In this document: positions 42,168 through 49,447 of the stretch, piece after piece
How positions within the stretch are numbered: the first letter of the stretch is position 1
Layout of the letters: each line of letters opens with the position of its first letter
Assembly (NCBI RefSeq): GCF_000754815.1
Contig: NZ_KN150747.1
Span: 3,301,328-3,365,327, forward strand
Source of the DNA: Yersinia ruckeri ATCC 29473
Lineage (GTDB): Bacteria > Pseudomonadota > Gammaproteobacteria > Enterobacterales > Enterobacteriaceae
Direction: 5' to 3'
Length of the DNA: 64,000 nucleotides
Made by a program: the position numbers and the translations under genes
The notes under the pieces: generated by a model
Told to the model about the DNA's origin: nothing
Seen by the model: only the letters and a program-made list of their open reading frames with translations
Database searches by the model: none

Positions 42168-42887
42168 ATGAATGATGCCATAATCGCCTCAGTTCAGCAT
42201 GGGCCAGTACTGATCGTTGAGGATGAACCCAAACTGGGTCAATTGCTGGTGGATTACTTGCAGGCCGCGGGTTATCAAACGCAATGGCTGGTCAATGGTG
42301 CGGAAGTGGTCGCTTTGGTGCGTCAGTCGCCCCCAGCAATTATTCTGCTAGATTTGATGCTACCCGGCAGCAACGGCATCAGTATTTGTCGAGAAATTCG
42401 CCAATTTTCTGATGTCCCTATTGTGATGGTCACGGCCAAAACGGAAGAGATTGATCGGCTACTCGGGCTGGAAATCGGTGCTGACGACTACATCTGTAAG
42501 CCTTATAGCCCACGGGAGGTGGTCGCACGGGTGAAAACCATCCTGCGCCGCTGCTATCGACCGCGAGATGTTCCTACCGACAGAGCGCCATTGCAAATTG
42601 ACGAATCCCGTTTTCACGCCAGTTATCATGGCAATACGCTGGATCTCACGCCCGCAGAGTTTCGCTTGTTAAAAACACTGGCAATGCAGCCGGGCCAGGT
42701 ATTTACGCGCGAGCAGTTACTGAATAATTTATATGACGACTATCGCGTCGTCACCGATCGCACCATCGATAGCCACATTAAAAACCTGCGCCGCAAACTG
42801 GAATCCCTTGATGAAGAGAAAGCATTCATCCGTGCAGTGTATGGCATAGGCTACCGCTGGGAGGCCGAAATGGGGCGTTTACTCTAA
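42168..42887 (+). CDS. baeR: Two-component response regulator BaeR
   Basis: BaeR is an OmpR/PhoB-type activator of mdtABC and other envelope-stress genes. The 239-residue protein has a receiver domain with phospho-acceptor Asp62 (ILLDLMLPG), acidic pocket VEDEPK and Lys in [12 protein letters not shown] winged-helix DNA-binding domain follows ([34 protein letters not shown]). Last gene of the mdt-bae operon. Confidence 0.96.
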   Translation: MNDAIIASVQHGPVLIVEDEPKLGQLLVDYLQAAGYQTQWLVNGAEVVALVRQSPPAIILLDLMLPGSNGISICREIRQFSDVPIVMVTAKTEEIDRLLGLEIGADDYICKPYSPREVVARVKTILRRCYRPRDVPTDRAPLQIDESRFHASYHGNTLDLTPAEFRLLKTLAMQPGQVFTREQLLNNLYDDYRVVTDRTIDSHIKNLRRKLESLDEEKAFIRAVYGIGYRWEAEMGRLL

Positions 42888-43000
42888 TATATTTTAGGCC
42901 AAAGGTGCGCTATGTTGACTGAGTCAAATACGCGACACACCATTATGGATAGCGTTGACTACACTCATTAGGAGACAGTGCAACCAACAGGAGAAACATT

Positions 43001-43339
43001 ATGGCCATCGGTCACTACGAGCTTAAAAAAGCGAAGAACGGGCAATATTATTTCAATCTGAAAGCCAGCAACGGTGAAATTATTCTCTCCAGCGAAATGT
43101 ATGCCAGCAAAGCATCGGCAGAAAATGGTATTGCATCGGTGCAAAGCAACTCGCCTCTCGAAACCCAATACGAATCCAAACAAAATGTTAAAAATGAACC
43201 TTACTTTGTGCTAAAAGCCAAGAATCACCAGATTATCGGGGTCAGTGAAGCCTACAGTTCAGAATCCGCCGCCAGAAATGGCATCGCCTCGGTCATGAAA
43301 AACGGCCCGACGACCTCAATCAAAGATCTCACGCTATAG
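43001..43339 (+). CDS. yegP: YegP-family protein with two DUF1508 repeats
   Basis: This 112-residue cytoplasmic protein is made of two similar halves, GQYYFNLKASNGEIILSSEMY and EPYFVLKAKNHQIIGVSEAYS, each followed by A(A/S)..NGI.SV, as in E. coli YegP (110 residues). The function is not established. The ATG has AGGAGAAAC upstream. It stands between baeR and trhP, as in E. coli. Confidence 0.92.
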   Translation: MAIGHYELKKAKNGQYYFNLKASNGEIILSSEMYASKASAENGIASVQSNSPLETQYESKQNVKNEPYFVLKAKNHQIIGVSEAYSSESAARNGIASVMKNGPTTSIKDLTL

Positions 43340-43362
43340 CCTTTACCTGCCCGATAAAACCT

Positions 43363-43396
43363 TGCGCGGGGCCATTGACCGCGCACCCCGATCTGT
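43363..43396 (+). terminator. Probable terminator of yegP
   Basis: A TGCGCGG / CCGCGCA stem lies 24 bases past the yegP stop, and a run of six T residues follows 15 bases after the stem. The spacing is longer than ideal. Confidence 0.45.
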
Positions 43397-43399
43397 TTT

Positions 43400-43413
43400 T
43401 TGATCCAGATCAT
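43400..43413 (+). promoter_or_regulatory. Candidate FNR (or CRP) site upstream of trhP
   Basis: TTGATCCAGATCAT matches the FNR consensus TTGAT-N4-ATCAA at nine of ten positions. It is 118 bases before the trhP start. Inferred only. Confidence 0.4.
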
Positions 43414-43530
43414 TTAAACTCAACAAAAATTGTGCAAGGGCTGATTTTAGACGTTTCCGACGTTACAATCATCGGCTTTTGCCACCCCTTTGGGCGTGGT
43501 TCTGACTTGAACTCAGACTGAGAGCCTCCC

Positions 43531-44895
43531 ATGTTTACACCTGAATTACTGTCTCCGGCCGGTACGCTGAAAAATATGCGTTACGCCTTCGCTTACGGTG
43601 CTGATGCCGTATATGCAGGTCAGCCGCGCTATAGCCTGCGTGTGCGCAATAACGAATTTAATCATGAAAATCTGGCTCTGGGGATTCAGGAAGCTCATGC
43701 CCTGGGCAAGCGCTTCTATGTGGTGGTGAATATCGCGCCACACAACTCCAAACTGAAAACCTTTCTGCGTGACTTGAAACCCGTGATTGATATGGAGCCA
43801 GATGCGCTGATTATGTCCGATCCTGGCTTGATTATGATGGTGCGCGAAGCATTCCCACAGATAGATATTCATCTGTCAGTTCAGGCCAATGCCGTTAACT
43901 GGGCAACGGTTAAATTTTGGCAACAAATGGGCCTGACGCGCGTGATACTATCCCGCGAACTTTCATTAGAAGAGATCGCCGAAATCCGTGAGCAAGTACC
44001 GGAAATGGAGTTGGAAGTCTTTGTTCACGGCGCATTGTGTATGGCCTATTCTGGCCGCTGCCTGCTTTCCGGCTATATCAATAAACGAGACCCGAATCAG
44101 GGCACCTGTACCAACGCCTGCCGCTGGGAATATAAAGTTGAAGAAGGCAAACAGGACGATATCGGCAATATCGTGCATATTCACCAGCCTATTCCGGTAA
44201 AAAACGTCGAACCGACGCTGGGCATTGGCGCACCAACAGATAAAGTATTTATGCTCGAAGAAGCCATGCGCCCAGGGGAATATATGACCGCCTCTGAAGA
44301 TGAGCACGGTACTTATATCATGAACTCCAAAGACCTACGGGCGATTCAACACGTAGAACGCCTGACCCAACTCGGCGTCCATTCGTTAAAAATAGAAGGC
44401 CGTACCAAATCCTTCTACTATTGCGCCCGTACTGCTCAGGTTTACCGCCGAGCAATTAACGATGCCGTCGCTGGAAAACCGTTTGATCCGTCACTGCTTA
44501 CCACACTGGAAGGTCTGGCACACCGCGGTTATACCGAAGGTTTCTTGCGCCGCCATGTCCATGAAGAGCAACAAACCTACGATTACGGTTACTCGGTTTC
44601 CGAGCGCCAGCAATTTGTCGGCGAATTTACCGGTGTACGTAAAGATGGGCTGGCCGAAGTGGTGGTCAAAAATAAATTCTCCGTCGGCGATAGTGTAGAA
44701 TTAATGACGCCAACCGGTAATATTCAGTTTACGCTGGAAACCATGCTGGATAAAAAAGGGCAGCCAGCAGAAATTGCACCGGGAAATGGGCATATCATGT
44801 ATTTACCTATTCCTGCGGAAATTGATGTGGAATATGCACTATTAATCCGTAATTTGAATGGAACTAATACGCGTAATCCACACGAAAAGCCGTAA
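43531..44895 (+). CDS. trhP: tRNA 5-hydroxyuridine modification protein TrhP (YegQ, U32 family)
   Basis: TrhP acts in prephenate-dependent hydroxylation of uridine 34 in tRNA; it belongs to the U32 'collagenase-like' family. The 454-residue protein (E. coli 453) has the U32 signature ELEVFVHGALCMAYSGRCLLSGY near residue 163. The Cys residues in GTCTNACRWEY are probable metal or cluster ligands. The C-terminal beta-barrel is near 355-440. The ATG follows GAGAGCCTCCC. It is followed by the CyaR sRNA, the same neighbour as in E. coli. Confidence 0.94.
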   Translation: MFTPELLSPAGTLKNMRYAFAYGADAVYAGQPRYSLRVRNNEFNHENLALGIQEAHALGKRFYVVVNIAPHNSKLKTFLRDLKPVIDMEPDALIMSDPGLIMMVREAFPQIDIHLSVQANAVNWATVKFWQQMGLTRVILSRELSLEEIAEIREQVPEMELEVFVHGALCMAYSGRCLLSGYINKRDPNQGTCTNACRWEYKVEEGKQDDIGNIVHIHQPIPVKNVEPTLGIGAPTDKVFMLEEAMRPGEYMTASEDEHGTYIMNSKDLRAIQHVERLTQLGVHSLKIEGRTKSFYYCARTAQVYRRAINDAVAGKPFDPSLLTTLEGLAHRGYTEGFLRRHVHEEQQTYDYGYSVSERQQFVGEFTGVRKDGLAEVVVKNKFSVGDSVELMTPTGNIQFTLETMLDKKGQPAEIAPGNGHIMYLPIPAEIDVEYALLIRNLNGTNTRNPHEKP

Positions 44896-44912
44896 CCTAG
44901 ACACTTAATATC

Positions 44913-44939
44913 AAATGCCACTGACTCTGTGGCATTTTG
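44913..44939 (+). terminator. Intrinsic terminator of trhP
   Basis: An ATGCCAC / GTGGCAT stem with a TGACTCT loop, followed by TTTT, starts about 20 bases past the trhP stop. Confidence 0.75.
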
Positions 44940-44946
44940 CCAAATA

Positions 44947-45003
44947 TTAGAAACAGATCACATCTATTATTGTACCAACGGGGTATCATAGCTCGAGTAC
45001 AAT
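44947..45003 (+). promoter_or_regulatory. CyaR promoter with candidate CRP site
   Basis: TTAGAAACAGATCACA (44947-44962) has a perfect right CRP half-site TCACA and a weaker left half; TACAAT at 44998-45003 is the likely -10. CRP controls cyaR in E. coli, and the spacing (about -55) suits class I activation. Confidence 0.55.
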
Positions 45004-45009
45004 AAAGAA

Positions 45010-45087
45010 CTAAAATAGCTAGACAACAAAACTAGGAACCACTTCCTTCGCTGGCCCAATCTCCCTTGGGCTGGCATTTTCTTTTTT
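45010..45087 (+). ncRNA. cyaR: Hfq-dependent small RNA CyaR (RyeE)
   Basis: The segment TAGGAACCACTTCC, the following TCTCCCTT loop between GGCCCAA and TTGGGCT, and the T-rich 3' end match E. coli CyaR in order and spacing. The position just after trhP is also the E. coli one. The 5' end is estimated from the -10 element. CyaR represses ompX, nadE and luxS in enteric bacteria. In the main seed E. coli has ACCUCC while this copy has ACUUCC, which may change its targets. Confidence 0.82.
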
Positions 45088-45393
45088 AACCTAAATAACC
45101 AATTGATATTAATGGATTTTAAGCCATTAGAGTCATTAATTAACGACGTTAGTCGCACCTCTCATTATTACGTCAATTTGACGAAATTAATAATTAAAAC
45201 AAAAATAGCAATAATCCCACTTTAAATTAAATTCTTTTTCATTTATTTATCTCTCAGTAACCCTACTATTTATATGATTCAGCAAGAGATTTTCACACTA
45301 TATTCCAACTATTTTTATCAAATATTCTGATGGTCAGAGCAAAGTATTATGGTTTACTGTTAATCATATAACTTATCGTCCCCGGAGCATGTT
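45088..45393. other. A+T-rich intergenic region upstream of yegS
   Basis: About 300 A+T-rich bases with no recognisable gene or strong hairpin. CCGGAGCATG before 45394 is the yegS ribosome-binding site. Confidence 0.4.
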
Positions 45394-46296
45394 ATGACCC
45401 AAACGCCACTGAGCTTGCTGATCCTTAACGGTAAAGCTGGCGAAAACCCTGAAGTGCGCAGCGCCGTAAAAAACTTACGGGATGAAGGTTTCACCTTACA
45501 TGTGCGCACTACCTGGGAACAGGGCGATGCTGCGCGGTATGTCAACGAAGCGTTAGCCCTTGGCGTTGATACCATCATTGCTGGCGGTGGTGACGGAACC
45601 ATTAATGAGGTTGCTGGCGCACTGGCTGCATTATTATCCACATCGGCGCTTCCCTGCCTGGGCATTATTCCCCTCGGTACCGCCAATGATTTTGCCACCG
45701 CCTGTAATATTCCCTCACAGGTCGAGAATGCCTTACAGTTAGCGGTCAAAGGCCGTGCAGTGCCTATTGATATCGCCAAGGTCAATGATGATCGCTACTT
45801 TATCAATATGGCAACCGGCGGTTTTGGCACTCGCATCACCACTGAAACACCCGCCATGCTTAAATCAGCGCTGGGCGGAGCCTCATATTTTATTCACGGC
45901 TTAATGCGGATGGATGCTCTAAAAGCCGATCAATGCAACATTCGTGGCCCCAATTTTCATTGGTCTGGCGAAGCGCTGGTGATTGGCATTGGTAATGGCA
46001 AACAGGCGGGTGGTGGGCAGGAACTCTGTCCACATGCATTGATCAACGATGGTTTATTGCAGTTACGGATACTCACAGCCGATGAATTACTACCCGCTCT
46101 GCTAACCAGCATATTTAGCGATGAGGAAAATAAAAATATTATCGACACCACTCTACCGTGGCTAGAAATTGATGCGCCTCACGACGTCACCTTTAATCTG
46201 GATGGCGAACCCCTTTCAGGCCGCCATTTTCGTATTGAAGTCCTACCTGCGGCACTGTCATGCCGTTTACCCGCCAATTGTGGATTATTAAGTTAA
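45394..46296 (+). CDS. yegS: Lipid kinase YegS
   Basis: YegS is a diacylglycerol-kinase-fold protein that phosphorylates phosphatidylglycerol in vitro; its physiological lipid is uncertain. The 300-residue protein (E. coli 299) has the nucleotide motif [17 protein letters not shown] near residue 66 and [15 protein letters not shown] near 90. The C-terminal beta-sandwich has the conserved LDGEPL loop near 270. Start ATG with GGAG eight bases upstream. Single gene after CyaR. Confidence 0.95.
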   Translation: MTQTPLSLLILNGKAGENPEVRSAVKNLRDEGFTLHVRTTWEQGDAARYVNEALALGVDTIIAGGGDGTINEVAGALAALLSTSALPCLGIIPLGTANDFATACNIPSQVENALQLAVKGRAVPIDIAKVNDDRYFINMATGGFGTRITTETPAMLKSALGGASYFIHGLMRMDALKADQCNIRGPNFHWSGEALVIGIGNGKQAGGGQELCPHALINDGLLQLRILTADELLPALLTSIFSDEENKNIIDTTLPWLEIDAPHDVTFNLDGEPLSGRHFRIEVLPAALSCRLPANCGLLS

Positions 46297-46420
46297 TTTA
46301 TCGGGCGTAACCCGCGCCCAACACACCCTTTCTCCGTTGAGTGGCGATGGGTTTCTACGGTTCAATTTATCCTTCGCCAGCCAGCGTAAGAAACCGCTGA
46401 ACCGGCTTATTTCAATCTGA

Positions 46421-46470
46421 TGATCTTTAACGTGAAATGGCGCTTTATGCGCCATCAGGTTAAAGATCAC
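46421..46470. repeat. 50-bp palindromic element after yegS
   Basis: Outer arms TGATCTTTAAC / GTTAAAGATCA are perfect over 11 bp; inner arms TGGCGC / GCGCCA close on TTTAT. It lies between the convergent yegS and ivy genes and may act as a bidirectional terminator or be one copy of a dispersed palindrome. Confidence 0.6.
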
Positions 46471-46511
46471 AGAGTCCAAGATGCAAATTAGCGCGCCAGT
46501 CAAAGCTTCTG

Positions 46512-46973
46512 CTATTTCCAGTCTGGATCTTTTTCTAGTTGTGCTATCAATAAGGCTTTCATAGCTTCATCAGGTTGGCCTAACCACTGATATTGAGCAA
46601 ACTGACTCGGTGTTTCCAGTGCTTCTGGCTTATCCTCAACACTGACCCGCACACCCCAAGCCTGCTTTTTATCGTCGCTAAAAGCCACTAGCAAGAAATG
46701 GTTTGCGCAATCATGAGGCTTACAAATACTCCCTATTTGGTACTTTTTGCCTGCCTGCTCCACCCATTCCGCCGGTGCGGAAGTCCCGGCACCTTTACGC
46801 GCCCATGCTGGCAGATTTTTCTGCCCTTTAATCATTTTTTGCCAACTGGTTTTATAAACCGGTTGCTGGATCAGTTCAGCGGTAGTGGGTACCTGCTGGG
46901 CAAAACTCCAAGTACTAACGCTTAATAACGCCCCTAGCAAAAGACAATGGAGGTTTTTTTTGCCTTTCATCAT
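46512..46973 (-). CDS. ivy: Ivy-family C-type lysozyme inhibitor
   Basis: Ivy proteins are periplasmic inhibitors of vertebrate (C-type) lysozyme. The 153-residue precursor has a signal peptide ending WSFAQ near residue 25. The family hallmark loop CKPHDC is present (IGSICKPHDCANHF, near residues 84-89), whose His enters the lysozyme active site. LPAWARKG matches the conserved LPAWVMKG segment of E. coli Ivy. Two adjacent ATG codons are possible starts; AGGA lies five bases before the first. It suggests exposure to host lysozyme. Confidence 0.9.
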   Translation of the reverse strand: MMKGKKNLHCLLLGALLSVSTWSFAQQVPTTAELIQQPVYKTSWQKMIKGQKNLPAWARKGAGTSAPAEWVEQAGKKYQIGSICKPHDCANHFLLVAFSDDKKQAWGVRVSVEDKPEALETPSQFAQYQWLGQPDEAMKALLIAQLEKDPDWK

Positions 46974-47165
46974 CGCCGTCCTTTTAGTGTAATTAAACCC
47001 TCAGCGGATAAGATTTCCGCTGGTGAACTCAGTTAATATGACCTTGTCAGACAGAAAAAGTTGATCCCTGACACGAATTCTCATGACAACTTCAGTTATT
47101 CAACAATCGGTATGACAGCTTGAGTTAAGATATAAACCAGATTATTAACCCAAGAAGATCTGTCT

Positions 47166-48032
47166 ATGCCTAATCTCAAATTATCCCAACCAGCTGAAAA
47201 ACTGTATTACTCCGCGGCGGATGCCCCTGCATTAGGTAAAGTGAATACCGATAAAATCCTACAGATGGTGGCTGATCTGGATGTCGCCAATTCAGATCTC
47301 GAACATTACGTTACCGGCTGGATGGGGCTGAATAGCGTGATTGTGGTACGTAATTATCAGGATAAACGCGGGACTGCAAATGGTTTTGTCCTTAACAAAG
47401 GCAATCGCCACCGATTAAGCGTGCAGTCTATCGAGTTCCGCATTCCTAAGGTGGTGCTGTGGATGAGTTTCCGCCGCCGTCCGCGTGTCATGGAGTTAAT
47501 CACCTACGAAGCACTCGAAGGTGAACTTAACGGTATGCAGCAGTATCGTAATATTCTGGATAAAGACTTACTGCAACAACTGGAACAGGATTGGCTTGAT
47601 CTGAATGATTATCTGGGAGAAGCCTGCTGGCAGTTGGAGAATGGCAGGCCACTATGGCAGCAACTTCATCAGAAAATCACACCAGAGGCGATTGAAAAAC
47701 TGGCTAATGCCGCGGTCTTTCACCACAAGAATTTACAGTCTGACGGCGAGTTTTCTGGTTTTTGGGCCGGAAACTATTTCTTTGCTATTCGTTCGCCCAG
47801 CGCCAAAAACCCAAATCCTGCCATCATGATTTCATGGCGAGAAAATGAAACAGATATCGGCAGCTATGTATTTGATGTGGTTGAAGATATGCAAGGTGAG
47901 CGCCGTCTGTCACCTTGCATCAGGCCGCGTAAGGGAGCCGAACACTTTATTCTCAACCCATTTGATGCCGTCCATTTACAGCGGGCCATCGCACTTTTCG
48001 ATATCACCCACATTTATCTGGCGGCTGACTAA
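47166..48032 (+). CDS. Uncharacterised protein
   Basis: I do not recognise this 288-residue protein. It has no signal peptide or membrane segment and should be cytoplasmic. Visible features are a central positively charged strand region (IPKVVLWMSFRRRPRVMEL, about 93-111), an acidic helical part (about 115-190, LEQDWLDLNDYLGEACWQLE) and a C-terminal region with WRENETDIGSYVFDVVEDM. Base composition is like the housekeeping neighbours. The ATG follows AAGAAGATCTGTCT. It converges with thiD and is divergent from ivy; no operon partner. Confidence 0.8.
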   Translation: MPNLKLSQPAEKLYYSAADAPALGKVNTDKILQMVADLDVANSDLEHYVTGWMGLNSVIVVRNYQDKRGTANGFVLNKGNRHRLSVQSIEFRIPKVVLWMSFRRRPRVMELITYEALEGELNGMQQYRNILDKDLLQQLEQDWLDLNDYLGEACWQLENGRPLWQQLHQKITPEAIEKLANAAVFHHKNLQSDGEFSGFWAGNYFFAIRSPSAKNPNPAIMISWRENETDIGSYVFDVVEDMQGERRLSPCIRPRKGAEHFILNPFDAVHLQRAIALFDITHIYLAAD

Positions 48033-48057
48033 CCTCAAACGCACCACAAGGGCCGAG

Positions 48058-48858
48058 CTACCACCAACGGTAAAAATGGTGTACCGGCCCAATGCCCTCT
48101 CCCACTTCCAGCGTATCTGCCTGTTGCAATGCGCCCTGTAGATAAGATTTGGCTGCCGATACGGTCTCAGCCCAGTGACTCTGCCGTGGACGTAATGCCG
48201 CCAGGGCAGCCGAAAGAGTACAACCGGTGCCATGAGTATGGCGGGTGGCGATGCGAGGCAGGCAAAAACGGTATTCTCCGCTGGGGGTAAATAACCAGTC
48301 GGGACTGTCATTACCGGTCAGATGTCCTCCTTTCATCAATACCGCCTGACATCCCATCGCCAATAAAGCACGCCCTTGATCGCACATTTGCTGCTCATTC
48401 GTTGCCGGTTGGCAGCCAAGTAATGCTGCTGCTTCCGGTAGGTTAGGCGTGATCAGCGATACCTGCGGCAGTAATTGCTCACGTAACGCCACTATCGCTT
48501 CTGGTGCCAATAAAGGATCGCCACTTTTGGCCAGCATCACGGTATCTAAAACAACAAACTCAATGGGATATTGCCGGATTTTCTCAGCCACCAGCTGTAC
48601 GATATGCTGATTAGCCAACATGCCAATTTTGGCAGTATCAATACGGACATCATCAAGAACCGAATCTAATTGCGCCGCGACGAAGGTCGGATCTATCGGA
48701 TAAACTGATTGCACGCCACGTGTATTTTGTGCCACCAACGCCGTCACGACGCTGGTTCCGTAAGCACCCAACGCTGAAAAGGTTTTCAAATCGGCCTGAA
48801 TACCGGCCCCGCCGCTCGGATCGGTTCCGGCAATGGTCAATGCATTAAGACGTTTCAT
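48058..48858 (-). CDS. thiD: Bifunctional HMP kinase / HMP-phosphate kinase
   Basis: ThiD phosphorylates hydroxymethylpyrimidine twice for thiamine synthesis and salvage. The 266-residue length equals E. coli. The ribokinase-fold motifs are present: AGTDPSGGAGIQADLKTF at the N-terminus, LITPNLPEAAALLG near 150, and the anion-hole motif THGTGCTLSAALAA near 208. The ATG at 48858 follows GGAGAGACACTG. A TPP riboswitch controls it. No thiM, thiE or tenA is adjacent. Confidence 0.96.
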   Translation of the reverse strand: MKRLNALTIAGTDPSGGAGIQADLKTFSALGAYGTSVVTALVAQNTRGVQSVYPIDPTFVAAQLDSVLDDVRIDTAKIGMLANQHIVQLVAEKIRQYPIEFVVLDTVMLAKSGDPLLAPEAIVALREQLLPQVSLITPNLPEAAALLGCQPATNEQQMCDQGRALLAMGCQAVLMKGGHLTGNDSPDWLFTPSGEYRFCLPRIATRHTHGTGCTLSAALAALRPRQSHWAETVSAAKSYLQGALQQADTLEVGEGIGPVHHFYRWW

Positions 48859-48990
48859 CAGTGTCTCTCCACGGAAAAAATGGCAGTTGGAGACAATAAA
48901 AAAACAGAGGTAACAACCGTGGGTAGAGCGGTAGGTCGAAGGTACATATTCCTCCCAACCGGCGGTCAAGAAGACGGTACCTGAAAGGCC

Positions 48991-49081
48991 CGAGACTTCC
49001 CTACGCTGGCATAATCCAGATCAGGTAATACGGGTAAAATCTCAGCCACCAAGTTAATCAACCGGTGGCACCCCGAGTCAG
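48991..49081 (-). ncRNA. TPP riboswitch controlling thiD
   Basis: On the reverse strand the THI-box parts occur in order: CGGGGTGCC near the 5' end, GGCTGAGATTTTACCCG, ACCTGATCTGGATAATGCC and AGCGTAGGGAAGTC. These conserved pyrimidine and pyrophosphate sensor bases are diagnostic. The aptamer lies about 130 bases before the thiD ATG. No strong T-run hairpin follows, so control is more likely at translation. Confidence 0.95.
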
Positions 49082-49088
49082 AGCGGAC

Positions 49089-49117
49089 ATTATCAAGGGT
49101 CAGTAGGATAAGATCAA
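49089..49117 (-). promoter_or_regulatory. Promoter of the thiD transcript
   Basis: Reverse-strand -35 TTGATC (49112-49117), 17-base spacer, -10 GATAAT (49089-49094). It places the start a few bases before the TPP aptamer. Confidence 0.65.
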
Positions 49118-49447
49118 CTAAGGCTGACACCGGTCACCGAGAAAGGGATAACGACCCGTTTTTTCTCTACAAAAGAACGCGGGTACCACACAATAATTAT
49201 CCATAATCATTCACAGATACGGGTTACTGTGGGTAAAATCCCCGCAGGTTCTCATTCAGTAGTAAATAATTTTTACAGAATCTCATCGATTAACTCGCCT
49301 TTGTGACGATGTGAATAATACGCTGCACGATGATAAACATTGAATCGACGTATCCCTATCCGTCACTATGTATTGATTTGCGAGTCATGGATAATAATTA
49401 ATCTGCAGTGGTTTTGGATAGATCGATAAAATAGATAAAACCACCAA
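49118..49447. other. Intergenic region between thiD leader and crystallin gene
   Basis: 330 bases, A+T-rich towards 49447, with no gene seen. AGATAGATAAAACCACC-type sequence near 49430 precedes the convergent stop; no clear terminator was found. Confidence 0.35.

Noticed and set aside
46288-46503. 71-codon open frame on the reverse strand between yegS and ivy
   Set aside because: It runs across the palindrome and overlaps the yegS end, has no ribosome-binding site, and its product has no protein-like pattern.
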